DNA of 64,000 bases. Origin: Carya illinoinensis (taxonomy: Eukaryota > Streptophyta > Magnoliopsida > Fagales > Juglandaceae). Position 1 is the stretch's first letter. Every line of letters starts with the position of its first letter. The stretch is from positions 12,147,501-12,211,500 of the forward strand of contig NC_056758.1 in NCBI RefSeq assembly GCF_018687715.1. Direction: 5' to 3'. Below the pieces are notes generated by a model. It was given only the letters and a program-made list of their open reading frames with translations, searched no databases and had not been told where the DNA came from. The position numbers and the translations under genes were made by a program. This document shows, piece after piece, positions 34,801 through 47,107 of this stretch.

Positions 34801-35957
34801 GTAGGTTATGTTCATCCTCAATATCCTACTCATGTTTGTAAGCTGCACAAGGCCTTATACGGATTAAAACAGACCCCACGGGCGTGGTTCTCACGTCTTA
34901 GTGATAAACTGGTGGATCTCGGCTTCATTAATTCTCAGTCCGATAATTCTCTATTTGTCTATGTCTCGGCCTCCCTTACAATGTATGTACTGGTGTATGT
35001 CGATGATATTTTAATCACCGATTCAAATGAAGATGCCATCACTCATCTTCTTGCTCAACTCAACTGTGACTTTGCAGTAAAAGACTTGGGGCCACTAAAT
35101 TATTTTTTGGGCGTGGAGGTCATCTCTGTTTCAGGAGGCCTTTTGCTTTCTCAGAGACAATATATTCTTAATCTCTTGAAACGCACCAACATGATAGAAG
35201 CTAAGCCAGTGTCCTCTCCGATGTCCTCCTCCCAACAATGATCACTTTTTGATGGCAACCCTTGTTCTGACGAGACCTTATTCCGTAGCGTGGTAGGAGC
35301 TCTTCAGTACCTATCTCTCACTCACCCAGATATCTCCTTTGCAGTGAACAAAGTGTGCCAGTTCATGCACAAGCCAACGGATCTCCACTAGACTGCTGTT
35401 AAACGGATACTAAGGTACCTTAAATTTTCCATTAATTTCAGTTTACTCATCAAACCGAGTCTCTCCACACAACTCTCAGTCTATTCCGATGTGGACTGGG
35501 CTGGCTCACCTGATGATCGTAAATTGACCTCTGGCTACTGCATCTACTATGGTCACAATCTCATTTCATGGAGCTCCAAAAAGCAGCCCACCGTGGCTCG
35601 ATCAAGCACCGAGGCAGAATATCGTGCTGTTGCTCACGCTACTGCCGAGACTTTATGGCTATTATCCTTGCTTCGTGAACTTCAGATTTTTATTCCCTCT
35701 CATCCGATCCTGTGGTGTGACAACATAGGAGCAACTTATTTGGTGGCTAATCCGGTATTTCATGCTCGTACAAAGCACGTCGAAATAGATTACCATTTTG
35801 TCCGGGAAAAAGTTCACAATAAATCATTGGATGTTCGGTTCCTATCCAGTAAAGATCAAATTGTAGATGTACTCACTAAACCATTGGTTTCTATTCGTTT
35901 CTCTCATCTGCGAGACAAGCTCAACGTAAGATCTCCCACGTTGAACTTGCAGGGGCG
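31807..35957 (+). pseudogene. Copia gag-pol polyprotein, decayed
   Basis: The gag starts MASSSLFSITPVTPP and has UBN2-type sequence and a CCHC knuckle (CQICGKVGHLTIKC, about residue 279). The protease site reads DTRS where DTG is normal. The reading frame shifts near 32970. Integrase has its HHCC finger (WHCRLGHP...CSACQQGK) and catalytic Asp, Asp and Glu positions. RT has YVDDIL. RNase H contains DWAGSPDDRKLTSGY and STEAEYRA. In-frame stops lie near 33524, 34552, 34594, 34630-34645, 35239 and 35388; most replace Gln, Arg or Trp codons, as expected from C-to-T decay. The frame reads through into the 3' LTR. Confidence 0.93.
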
Positions 35958-36204
35958 TGATAAGGATAAGAGCAGTCCAGATTCAAAACTTCAAATGACA
36001 CCAGCAGCTTCGAGTTCAACTTCATCCCAACGTCTTTGGATACCGTCATCGCAAGCCCACGTTTATAGGAGATAACGTTATCACTTTTTTAATATTTAAA
36101 CTCTGTAACTAATTCTATCTTGTAAACAATTTACTATATATATATAACCTCTCGGCAGCCATTCAAGGCAGAGAGCAAAACCCAGAAATTCATCCTCTGT
36201 TTTA
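35958..36204 (+). repeat. 3' LTR of Ale-like copia
   Basis: Begins TGATAAGGATAAG after the purine tract and ends CTCTGTTTTA before the target repeat tggag. It matches the 5' LTR over its whole length. Confidence 0.93.
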
Positions 36205-36209
36205 TGGAG

Positions 36210-38014
36210 TAGCAGAGATTAAAGCTTCACTGGTAGCTCCAATTGGGGGATGGATAGTCATCACCCAACTCACAAAGCATGTGAGAGGGGCCTATGAATT
36301 ATGTCATCAGAACAAGCCTGCTCTCCCAACAAACCTTCCACAAAGACCACCAGTACCACCGTCGATGTCCATGACTCCATTTGCCATAGTTAACTGCAAT
36401 ATTTCATTTTGTGTTTTTAGTCGATGGAAGATTACCCTCCAGAAATGCACCGATTCATTTGATTAATTTTCAGCCCCCCTCTCCATGTTTTCTTTTTCTC
36501 TCCCGCTCAGATGCATTGTTCCATTGATATGCCTCGTTTCATTTTTGAGCTGGCATGTAGGATGAGTTTGTTCGCAAAGTGTCTGTAAAATGGACTGAGC
36601 ATAGAGTTTTTGTTTAAAAGTTATCAAATTAATCTCTTTTCCTCCAACTTTTCAAAAATGTTGTATGTGTTTTTTGTTTTTTTGGTTAGGAAGTCACTTT
36701 TGCTTCCCTATCGTATTAGAAAAGGCGTAGAATGTGGGATTGTAGATCTTCAACCATTGCCTCGACACAATCACACAAAATATTCAACCTCGAACCTCTC
36801 ACAATGGGTGATTCAAAGTAATCCAATAGTTGGACTGCTTTACCACATCATTAGGCTAGCCAATTATGGGACTCGGGCATCTCTTGTTACCATTTCTTAT
36901 TTTTTTTTTCACATACTATATCTATTGTTTTGAGGTAATTGTCTAAGAACTCCACCCTTCTCTTGATGTGCTCTCTTTTAGTTTTGTTGAAACAAATCTT
37001 AGTGGTGCTTACTAGTGAGACCCTGCTAGCTCAAGGTGATAGACCACCAATGAAGTTGAGTGGAGAAAAATATGAGGAACACTCCATTGGTTTGGTAAAG
37101 AAAATAGTTGTGGTGATTGAAAAGTGTAGTTAGTCCAACATGTGGTCGAGTAAGCGCCTTGTGAAGGTTTGACAGATATATCTCAGTGCGAGGTAGAGAT
37201 GAGTGTCTTGCCTCATGGTAGGCAAGCTAGAAAATTCACTCATTATGAAGGTGAGAACAAGGAGCTGAAGAGGCGGGTGACTCTAATAACCAAGAGTTAT
37301 CCACTTAAGGCGAGCAACGATCAAGGATAGTCTAGGTAGATATGGGAGTTTTCTGCAACAACATTGTAAATGCTTAGAAAAATCGTAGTGACGTATTCAA
37401 AAGCCCACACTCCACCTGAAGGGTCACATCTGGAGTGGGTACATATAAGGGGTAACGACTTGGCAGGTCATATAATCAAAATCGAAGGATATGACCCAAT
37501 GCCATATGGAAGACCCTCGTTAAAGGAAGGACTGAGGAGTTGGCAGGTCATAAGAAAGTGCAGACCATGTCCTGGCTATTTGTCTCTGTCATCCTACAAT
37601 ATGATAGTTAAGGCTAAAGACTCCTATATGAGCATACTTAGAGTAAAAAGTATGCTAGAAGGAAGTTTGACAGTCCCACCCTATAAAAGGGATTTAGACA
37701 TGGGACAAAATTTCACTTTAGAGATCCTAAACAATTGAGATCTCGTGGAGCTAGATTCTTCAGAGGAAGCAAGGAAGGAGCGACATAATGAAGTAGCGAA
37801 CTTGAAACTCTGAGGTAGGTTAGTTTCTAAGATAGTACTTGGGAAAAATTGTATTTAAGAGACATTTGTATATTCTATAACCTTCCTCTTTCTAAACATG
37901 AATAAATCTTTTTTGATCATTATGCTTATCTTATGTTCATTTCCTGTTTTTTGAGACTTTGAGTGTGTTTGCTGTTTTCACTGATTTATGATCTTTAAGT
38001 GAGAAACTATCATC

Positions 38015-38056
<42 letters not shown>

Positions 38057-39072
38057 AAAACCTTTTGTCAATAATCATGGGACGTGATGGAGTTCCTAGA
38101 CCTTTCCTGCAAGACGTTGCCACAAACTCCACACGAGAAGAAGAATGCTCTATGGTTTGGGGTGGAGCGATTTTGTGCTTGACCTCACCTAATAGTCGGG
38201 ATATAGAATGCCTTGACGTATTACGTGTTGATCTCCTCGAGTTTGCTGGCTGGGTAGAAGTTTCTTTAGTGCAACATGTCGTCTTTGTGTGAGGGTTAAC
38301 CTGTGTTGGGGTACAGGCGAGTTGACTTGCACCAGGTTGGTTAGGTAGAAGGGATTTTCCTGATTTTGACTTTAGCACGGCTCATCCCATGTTTGCCCAT
38401 CAGGCGACGTATGCCTATGTGACGAATATATATGTAATGAACCTCCATGTAATGATGATTGTGCCTTTAGAATCAATTCTACTTTATGGATTTCACCTAC
38501 TGGAGTGAAGGTTGATTCCTCTCCTAAATAATAGTTATGCTTTAAAATAAATTGTGCAAGGTGGTGATTCCTTGCCGTGCTTATATATATATATATATAT
38601 ATATGTATATGAGTTTTACACGAAGGTGATTCATCACCGAGCATGCATATATGTGTCCTTTTTCTATTTACATCAAAAAATTAATTGCATTTTTAGGAGA
38701 ATTATCTCTCATTAGCAGTTTTGTCATAGCTGTCTAACCTACTTATGGTTTCATCTTTGGACCCATAGACTTTGATGTAGAGTTGGAGCCATGAGTGATG
38801 CCCTAGGAAGAAGAGTTGACCTTGGCCGAGCCTTGAGGATGGAGGCTTGTCTTTGTCATAGGAACCATGCATAATTATGAGTTGTGCTTAGTATTTTCCA
38901 ATGGGTGACTAGTTGTATTCGGTCTACCACCCATTAGGTGATGAACACGTGCATTTTCTATTGGGATGAGGCACTCCTAACTCAACCAAATCCTAGGTGT
39001 TAACCTTTAGACTGGCACCCTTGGTACCACAGAACCTTACCAGGACCTTTACACAAGGAATGGGGCATCACA
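36210..39072. other. Non-coding region, origin unclear
   Basis: Several open stretches (36610-36933, 37370-37738, 38065-38292) have no recognisable domain. Text at 37370-37800 has the feel of a decayed retroelement 3' end but I could not place it. It also has the AG microsatellite (38017-38053) and a TA run (38581-38602). Confidence 0.35.
38017..38053. repeat. (AG)n microsatellite
   Basis: About 18 AG units. Confidence 0.95.
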
Positions 39073-39415
39073 TGCAATGCCCCCAATAGCCTCTTGTAAA
39101 GTAGATAGACAAGCTCGAGTGATCTTAGCAAGGAAGTCTTCGACAATTAAGTTAGTAAGAGAAGTTGGACTCTCTAAATAAGCAATGTGTGCCTCGAAGC
39201 ACATTTATAAGGTTTGAAGTGCACATGTTGAGGAACCATCCTCATCAAGTACGACACTGAAAGTGACATATCCCTCTGAGGAAGATATCTCCGAGGGAAT
39301 TGTTTCATCGGTGTGAATCTCTCATACAATGAGTACTATTGGGTAGGATTCTTTGTCAATTAACAACTCCTAAGTTTCTTAGTAGATTTCCCAAATGATG
39401 CATTTTACTTAGTGT
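39073..39415 (-). repeat. 3' LTR of Tat-like element
   Basis: Matches pieces of 42486-42579, 43014-43030 and 44265-44480 in order. It is the uninterrupted copy. Confidence 0.5.
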
Positions 39416-39500
39416 CGACTCTTTCTCACTTTCTTTCACTTGGTAGCACATTTCATCTTAACAGTTATCTTGCAAATTCTCACCACACATGTTATGATGG

Positions 39501-39503
<3 letters not shown>

Positions 39504-39559
<56 letters not shown>
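39504..39559. repeat. (CT)n microsatellite
   Basis: About 28 CT units, followed by a pyrimidine-rich zone to 39780. Confidence 0.95.
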
Positions 39560-39562
<3 letters not shown>

Positions 39563-41369
39563 TTCTACCATTGCTTCCCTTTCCTGGACACGTTTCCTTT
39601 TCGTAATGTGTCTTGACTATACCACATGACGTTTTCTCGTTGATTGAGTTTCTCACATGTCTTGTCATTTAGACTTCCCATAACTTCAACTTTATTTATT
39701 TTTCATTTCTTCTTTTTCTTCTTCTTCTCTTTCTCTTTCATTTTTTTCTTTCACTTTGTGCTTTATGTGCTTCTTCTTCTCTATCTACATTTATTCTCTT
39801 GATCCCTCTTGCTTTATGTTCTTTATGGCTCTGATCAAAATTCTTGCTAGAAACACTTTCTAACTTTCTTGTTCGTGTTGGTCCTTGGATGACACTAGCT
39901 AGGAGTGGGACTCTGTAAGGGAGTAGTTTAGAATTTTGGACTATATTCATTTGATTCTTCATGATTTCCGTAGTGTCATAGTTGACTCCAAAGGGACTGT
40001 TAAGCATGTTGGGTTGTACATTGGGATGATCTTGATGGGACTAAGGCCTTTTGCCTTCCCATCTGAGATGTCCTAGACTATTTGGGTTTGGGTCTCACTC
40101 AACTACTATCCAATGTATAAAGGATACTGCTAGCCTTAATGGCTAAACTTGACTTTCTAACTCTACTACCTGAAGCCTCAAGTGGGTTAACATCTCTTGG
40201 TTACAACACCTCCATTGACTTGACATCATCTTTAAATTCCTTACATAATCCTAATAGGATTCATGGATTCTCAACCTGAAACTACCTCCATGGACACCGG
40301 CAATATAGACCAACCAAAATCTCACCAACCTAGAGTAGATACCATCTCCTTTACACCTTCAAACATCCCACCCTATCTCACTTGTACTATAGATCATACA
40401 CTTGCATATGCCTCACTCTTAAACCATCATACACTCAACAAGTATGGGTTGTATGTAATATAACCATCAAACCATGCCATGCACACACTTGGTTTTTCCC
40501 TAAATCCATATATAACATATTCATTCGGTTTCCTCTTTCCTTTCATACTATGTTGGAGGTTTATTAGCATATAAAGAGACATTAGAGATAGTGAATCATT
40601 TACCTAGGAGTGATATGAAGATGCTTGAGAAGGGTAGAGGCTGAGGTGATTAGGGTTTTTTGACCCAAGGCTATATGGCCTTGTTGGGTGGTAGTGAGGT
40701 AGCGATGTGGTAGTTTTAAGCAGTTGCAATGTGAAGGAAATGAGGTGATACATGTTTTAATGCATGAGAGAAAGTTAGGATGTGAAGGTGTAAGGTGTGG
40801 AGCAACGCCAGCGTGTGTGTATGTGATCAGTTCAATGATTCAAGGGGTTTACCGGTGATGAGGGGTAGTGCACAACATGGCAACAGGAGGTGGCTAGACA
40901 TGGGAGGGCATGTGGCTTGGAGAAAGAGTGTTCTGGTAAAACCTTAGGCATCCAATTTTTGTATGTGCATAAGAGTATGTTTGAGCAGCTTATAGGGCTT
41001 TTATAGTGTCAAGCAGGTCGGGTCCTAGGTTTTGGAACCATGGGTATGGGTCATTGTTTGGAGCTAGTCTCTTTGGTCCTATGTTACTTTCATAGCCCAA
41101 TTCTCTTCTCCATGAATTCTAGACCTCAAAGTCCAAACCTTAAGATTCCTTAAAATCCAAGCCTCAAACTTTATATTTGATCTCAATAAATTTGGTTGAA
41201 ACATAATAAATTCCTAAACCTAGGTTGGCTTCCTATAATAAAACCTACACATGAATTGATTGCTAAATGCTAGCTAGTTAACCAACATGAAAACAACAAA
41301 TTAGGTTCACACATGAAATAATAGAAAACATGTACAAGATACTTAAAGCATGTTAGGGGTTACATTTCC
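39560..41369. other. Internal non-coding part of the Tat-like element
   Basis: About 1.8 kb where pol would be expected. No protease, RT or integrase motif was found in any frame. A pyrimidine-rich zone (39700-39785) could be the minus-strand purine tract. Confidence 0.4.
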
Positions 41370-42344
41370 TCCTTAGTTCGATTGTTGCTTTCGATTTTGG
41401 TCACCTTTCACCTCCTTCTCTTTGCTTTGTCTACCTTTGCCTTCCATGAATAAGTTAATGCTTTCATCATATGCGTAGCATTGATGAAGGCATCTGCTCA
41501 AACCATAAATTCTCTCATTGTAGTTGGAGTTTTCCGTGCACTCTAACATAAAAGGCTTTTGGGCCATCTGCCACCCAATAGTGAGACTAATGTTGTTTTC
41601 TCGTCTTTGTCGTCCTTTATCAACCGCTAATTGTTGAATTGGGCCATGTACTCCTTTAATGTTTCATCCTCGTGTTGTTTTATGGTAAGGAGGTAAGCAA
41701 CCAATTGCTTCCTCCTTTTGCTGCTAGTCATGAATTGTGTAACTAGTCGCCAACCAAATTCCTTAAAACTGATGATTGACTTGATTTACAAACTCCTGAA
41801 CCATCCTTTAGATGTGCCTTTGAGGGTCAGAGTGAAGATGAAACATGGTATTTCTCTGGGGAAGCGTGTAGGGTCATGTGGGACTTAAAAGTCTCAATTT
41901 GCTCCACTGGATCATTTGACCCGTTGTAGAGGTTTATTTGTGGCACTGTAAGCTTCGGGGGGGAAAATGGACCATCTTTATTTCCCCGTTGTAAAATAGA
42001 TCCTTGCTATTAAAAAGGTTGTCTACTTATGAGTGTGTTATGACTCGTTTAGCCATCTCCTTATATTTCTCCATTAGGTCCACCAGGTTGTTGTGGATCC
42101 TCCTTTTCTCATCTTGGTAGTTTTCAGTTGGTGCCCCATTGCTCTAAGAGTCGTCGTCTCATTCTCTGTCATGGCCTGGATCTCCACCTCCTTGAGAACC
42201 TACATCCCTGCTTGGTTCTACATCCCTGCTTTATAGGCCTCTTTTTAATGCCTCATTAACCTTTTTCAAAGCTTCCATGGCTAAGGTCATCCTCTTTAGC
42301 TTCTCCTTCATCTTAATGAATCTTCTTTCCGCTTGGTTAGCCAT
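41370..42344 (-). pseudogene. Tat-like gypsy gag, decayed
   Basis: On the minus strand an ATG at 42344 opens MANQAERRFIKMKEKLKRMT, a charged coiled start. Further in are KLTVPQINLYNGSNDPVEQI and ETFKSHMTLHASPE (about 41950-41850), then FGWRLVTQFMTSSKRRKQL and YLLTIKQHEDETLKEYMAQF (about 41755-41640), and finally ADAFINA-type sequence (about 41480). This order matches the retrotransposon gag domain of Tat/Ogre elements (structural coat protein). Stops and frame changes break it in several places. No zinc knuckle is seen. Confidence 0.75.
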
Positions 42345-42485
42345 TTGTGACAACCTCTAGATTGGAAAATGTTTTGGAATGCGTGGTTATAGGCATGTAA
42401 TTCTAGCCTTGAAAACACATTATTTTTTGCAGGAAAGTTTTCGTTCCCATTGATGGTGTCTATTGCTAAGACAATTTTCAGCGGT

Positions 42486-44480
42486 GCATGCAACACCCCC
42501 AGTAGCCTCCTATAAGATAAATAAATGACCTCAGTTAATCCTAATGAAGGATGCCTTTGATGGTTAAGTATGTAGGAGATGTTGCGCTTCCGGCCACCCA
42601 GAAATCACACCCACAATAGATAGAGACAATATTTAAGTGGTTCGGCAACTGCCTACGTCCACTGAAGCGGAAATTCGATTTTTTACTATGTTTGTACAAT
42701 TTTACAAACACTCTCAGCATCTCTCTATCTCTCTCAAATGGCCTCCGTTCTGGGTTTCCCCAGAACCCATTTTCGCCCTCAACCCTCTGCCTGATCTCTC
42801 ACCTCAGTGAGGATAATTTTCTCTTCACAATTCATCTCCTTTTATAGGAGAAATTATGGGGGACAAATTGCCACCATTCTTGACCAAGATGGCCTTCAAT
42901 TCGGTGCAGCATTTGTTGATCAATATTTGCTGCAGAATTCGGTGCCTAATACAACAAAGAAAGAAACGGTGCACATGTGCAGCCCTTCATACTTGGGTTG
43001 ATTCAACAGGAGAAGCTGGAGTCTCTGAATGAATCAAAAGAAAAACTCTAGTTTCAGTCAATTTCGTGCACCCTTGTGCATGAATTGACATGACATGGCA
43101 GGTGTTTAATAAGACAGTGCGTTTAGCATTAGGAGAAGCTGGGTTGCGGAATAGGCAGGAAATGAAATAGATGGAAATAGTACTTTTTGAATTATGACAG
43201 GAGAAGGGATGGGTTACAGAATGGGTAGGAACAAAATGCCAACATGAGCTCTCCGGCTTTGCTTTAACATTCCTCGCCTTCAAATCTAAGGGAGACCACC
43301 CAAAATTGACTACATTGTGTAGGGAGTTGTAGATGATCATGTCCTCGGAGTCGTTAACATGTCTCCCCACCATTCCATAAGGAAAGGGAAGAAATCAACA
43401 AATCAAAAGCTTCGTTGGCAAATATGAGGAAAAAGGCTAAGAAAGTTCTTGAGTTTCAGTTTTCTTTTTTACTATTGAACTCTTATGGAACCTATCTAGT
43501 TATGCACTCTCACTTATGTAATGCTTCTCTCTCTATTGACAGTATTATAGAAGCAAACCGCATTTTGATTTCTTTGAGAGGGAGTGGATCAATGAGAGAT
43601 ATCAGTGAAGAATGTTGTGTAGCAGTAAATTGCTTGATTTCTTAGGAAGGACAGATATCAGGAAAATTCTTAAGCGCAAACATAGTGATGTTGTCTAAAA
43701 AGGTAATTACTTAAGACATTCTCTCTCTCTCTTTTTTTTTTTTTTTGGGTCCTTTACATCGAGATTTCCTTTGTTTATTTATTTATTTATTTATTTTTTG
43801 TTTTTTTATATCTATTAGCTTTTTAGGTTTCTTTAAATACAAATTATTCAATGTAATAGAACTAACACTGTAGTTTATTGAACTTCTTATGTTTCAAGTT
43901 TCTGGGCATTTTCTTTTTATAGATTAGGCTTCTGAGTGTAAATCGACTTTGATGGGTCTTGAAAGAATTTTCATCCCATGATTTTTCTCCATTATTTTCT
44001 CTTATAAACACAAGAAAAGTGCTGGAAGAGTAGCAAGCTTTTCTTTTTAACAAATTTGGCTCATCTGAAGGGGCTAGGCGTCAACCACAATGTAAATGAC
44101 ATCGGGATCTAAAAAACGAGAGAGAGACGTGAGAGATTGGGGTTGAAATCGGATTTCGTTGTCCTCTGCTTGTTCTTGCTCTTTTTTTTTTTTTGTCCCA
44201 CCACGTTAGCAGTATCCATAAATTCGTCTGTGAATTCGACTATACCTAACAAAACTGAAATAGAAATCTATGTAATGTGTACATGAAGAAGGTATATTTA
44301 TAGGGTTTGAAGTGCACATTTGGAGGAGCCATTCTCCTTGTCTACATGAATCTCTCGGCGGGATTTATTTTGTCAGCATGAATCTCTCACGAGATAAGCT
44401 CTATCTGGTATGATTTGTTTATCAACTATGGCAACTCCTAGCATACTTACTGAATTTCTCAAACGATGAGTTTGACTTAG
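42486..44480 (-). repeat. 5' LTR of Tat-like element, interrupted
   Basis: LTR blocks at 42486-42579 and 43014-43030 are split by the solo copia LTR. The later LTR block resumes near 44265-44480 after about 1.2 kb of unrelated sequence (43030-44264), which holds no supported gene. Confidence 0.45.
42580..43008 (-). repeat. Copia solo LTR (429 bp) with perfect 5-bp duplication
   Basis: Plus strand TGTTGCGC...GATTCAACA is flanked by ggaga on both sides (42575-42579 and 43009-43013). The text agtggttcggcaactgcc + tacgtcc (42637-42661) is the reverse complement of the U5-like motif seen in the solo LTR at 10121, so the LTR points to the minus strand. The host LTR (taagtatgta...gaagctggagtctct) rejoins across it when compared with 39073-39415. 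Confidence 0.85.
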
Positions 44481-44843
44481 TTTTAACTTTTACCCGCCAA
44501 TATCATTACCATGTTGGTTTCTCATGTACATCATTTTTTCCGCCCATTGACCTTTCTTCAATTTTGGCCCATACTTCACCATGACAAGTACTTTATAATT
44601 AAACTATCTGCTTGTAAAAAGCTACCTTTTTTCGCCCAGCTGCTACGGTGCATACATCATGCCCGCATTAGCTCTAAAATATAATAATTTGTGTTTATCA
44701 ACATATTGGAAGGGAAAACACTTCAGGCTGGATGGGTGCCAAAGATGTTTTTCCACCGGCCAATAGGAATATGCCACGTAGTCATTTTATGGGAGAGTAA
44801 AATGAAAACTAATGCATTGAATTACTCAGAAGAATCACCTTTC

Positions 44844-44878
<35 letters not shown>

Positions 44879-45071
44879 TCCCCATCCGTGTTCCTTTCTG
44901 CGTGATGGAACCTATCGGTGTCTTTAAACAATGCAATCATACACATTTATGTTTCTTAGACTAGCATCATCACGGGTTTAGCAAAGCAGGGATGTGGAGC
45001 TCATAAAATAAAAAAAAAAAAAAAAAAAAAAACAAGGACGTGGAGAAGAAGCACTTGATGTCTTTTGATCC

Positions 45072-45284
45072 ATGCTAAGATTGGGAGCAAATCAAGTAAG
45101 GCTTGATGAAATAACCTTCATCAGGTTCTGTGTGCCTGCAGCTGGACTTGTTAATGATCTCTTTGAGCATATGAATAAAACTTGGGGAATCAGCCCAAAA
45201 ATCTATGGAGTTTCTTGCATTCATATTTTTGAAATCTATGGAGTTCCTCTCAAAATATTGCTTGATATTCATTTCATACTATAA
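45072..45284 (+). pseudogene. PPR-like gene fragment carried by the Mutator-like element
   Basis: An open frame of 70 residues contains RLDEITFIRFC, then AAGLVNDLFEHMNKTWGISP and KIYGVSC. This resembles one pentatricopeptide repeat (pattern DEITF...AGLV...F..M....GI.P...). PPR proteins bind organelle RNA. One to two repeats only, out of context, so it reads as captured exon material. The match is by eye and moderate. Confidence 0.45.
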
Positions 45285-45351
45285 TATGTATGTCAAATCA
45301 TTTTCTTATCTGCTGGTTATTTAATTACTAATGGTTTATTCTGTGTTTAAG

Positions 45352-45492
45352 TGTATGATGACCTTGTGGCTCGAACTGGTCCCGTGAAGCTTAAATCTGC
45401 TTACAACAGGCACGTGAGGAGCTTGTGCCTTTAATCCGAGTATATGAGCTGAGCCGTTGGATCCAATACACGTGTTACAATCCTGATGCACC

Positions 45493-45526
<34 letters not shown>

Positions 45527-45950
45527 CTTGTTCTCTTGTAACCCTAATGCAAAGCTCATTGTGTGTATCGGCTGAGAATAAGAGGCAGAGAGGGAAAGGG
45601 GGCGATTCTAGGGTTTTTTTCTAGGGTTTGTGCTTGAGGGAAGAAATTGGTGTGATTTCTTTGTGAGATCTGAATGTTTCTGTATGTATCTGAACTGAGT
45701 CTTCTCTGTGATTGATTTGATTCATCAATAAAGATCTCTGAGGCCATTCCTGCCGTGGATGTAGACCATTAGGGTCGAACCACGTATCTCGGTGTGTTCT
45801 TTCCTTGTTTTTCTATTTCCTTTTATTTTCTTGTTCATATGTGATTACTGTAATCTCTTGATATATCTGTTCTTGCTTATCTTGTTGATCCGTGCGTTAT
45901 ATCTGATCTGGAAGGTGCTGTATATTGATAGATGGATCTATGTTGGTATA
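45352..45950 (+). repeat. Copia LTR fragment inside the Mutator-like element
   Basis: Starts TGTATGATGACC, contains gttggatccaatacacgtgt and a TA-rich TATA zone (45493-45525), and near its end the U5-like block ccgtggatgtagacc...gtcgaaccacgt (45755-45785). No target duplication or internal region was found, so ends are approximate. Confidence 0.5.
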
Positions 45951-46459
45951 ATGTTGGTCTTGTGATCATAGCTGTTATATACATATGTTGCTTCTGATGT
46001 AATCTTGAGCATTCTGTTTTTTGAGTCACAAACAGAAAAGAAGTACGTGCTTTTGTTTTCTGTGAATAAGTCTTATATATATAGAATATTAAACAGTGAA
46101 TTTCCTTATTAAATCTTGGCAATTTTTTGTAACTATAAAACACAAGTTTTATAACACATACACTCAAAACCAGTCATAGTAATTGAAGAACCCATCACTG
46201 AAGATGATTTCTTCGGGGCTTTCAACGTGGTGGAGTGGAGAGTAAATGGGGGCTTGAAAGAAACTCAGATTCGGGAGGGAGAGGGAGAGGGAGAGGGAGA
46301 GAGAGAAGGAAAGAAGTGATTCTTCTAAGTGACAAGATTCGGTGCATTAACCTTCATAATTTCGCTCTTCCATAGAATGTCTATGTGGCATGTTCCTATT
46401 GGCTGGTGGGAAAACATGTTTGGCACCCCCATCCGGCCTAAAGTGCCACTCTATTTGAA

Positions 46460-47107
46460 AAGCTTTTAATTATGTATACAGTAGTTTTTATTTTATTTGC
46501 TTGTAATCACTACTATTCAATCAATTAATTATTGTATATAGTTTTAGGAAAATACTATTTAAAGTTGTGAATAATAGTAAATTATTTTGTGAATAGTCGT
46601 AAGATAGTTTCCTCAATATTACCGTTCAAAGTTATTGCTTAGTTATTTTGATTTTTTTATTTAATAGTTAAAGAATTGACTATTTGTAAAATTGTGATTT
46701 TTTCTTAATAAATAAGGATGTTAAAAAAATATTTAAAAATAATCAAAGAAAAAAAATTTCAAATACACTAGGGGCATACCTGACGGTACATGCTGGGTGG
46801 CCCCTAGCATTGTCTATAGTTTTTTTTTTTTTTTTAATTCAAAAGTTATATTTTATTTTAAAATTATATTGCTAAAAAATTATTTTTTTACTTATATTTT
46901 TATACAAAAATTTTATCTTAGAAAAATAAAATAGTAATTTTCTTTGGTCTCGATGAGGTACATTGCAATTTTTTAGTAATTTGTGATAATTATTGTCAAA
47001 ATTCATAGCTTGAGGGGTGATTGTAAATTGTTGATAGTTTGAGTGGTTGTGTATTTTCCCCAGAAATCTTTTATTCCATAGTCCATAGAATTGGGCCGCG
47101 GAAATGA
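46460..47107. other. Upstream flank of PR-4 gene 2, part of a duplicated segment
   Basis: 46455-46800 matches 63000-63494 (gaaaagcttttaattatgtat, ttgcttgtaatcactactat, ggtacatgctggg and many blocks between). Includes part of an A/T-rich dispersed repeat. No gene. Confidence 0.65.

Larger units (their letters stand above)
31527..36204 (+). mobile_element. Ty1/copia retrotransposon with both LTRs, Ale-like
   Basis: Two LTRs (31527-31776 and 35958-36204) enclose gag-pol in copia order (gag, protease, integrase, RT, RNase H). The flanks are a perfect 5-bp duplication, tggag (31522-31526 and 36205-36209). The primer site is directly after the 5' LTR and the purine tract caggggcg directly before the 3' LTR. 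By eye the LTRs differ at roughly 8 percent of positions plus a TA-repeat indel, so the insertion is not recent. Short LTRs and total size fit the Ale/Retrofit group. It lies between the two PR-4 genes. Confidence 0.95.
39073..44480 (-). mobile_element. Gag-only Tat-like gypsy element (non-autonomous)
   Basis: A shared sequence starting TGCAA[C/T]...CCCCCA[A/G]TAGCCTC occurs at 39073 and 42486 in the same orientation, with matching later blocks (ataaggtttgaagtgcac / atagggtttgaagtgcac; gaatctctca; gacttagt). These are read as the 3' and 5' LTRs of a minus-strand element. Between them is a gag gene of Tat/Ogre type next to the 5' LTR and about 1.8 kb with no pol. The 5' LTR holds a solo copia LTR and a further insertion. 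Outer borders near 39415 and 44480 are approximate. Confidence 0.5.
44712..46450. mobile_element. Mutator-like element with long terminal inverted repeats
   Basis: The left end (44712-about 44890) and the right end (about 46270-46450, inverted) match over about 170 bases: ggatgggtgccaaa, ccaataggaa, tgccac, agaagaatcac, then CT-rich runs on both sides. The flanks (atattggaa 44703-44711 and ctatttgaa 46451-46459) look like a worn 9-bp duplication. The related segment at 62998-63010 has the uninterrupted site catatttgaaaag. No transposase is coded. The 1.7-kb body holds a PPR-like fragment, a 23-base A run (45010-45032) and a copia LTR fragment. Long inverted repeats, 9-bp target sites and cargo fit a Pack-MULE. 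Confidence 0.75.
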
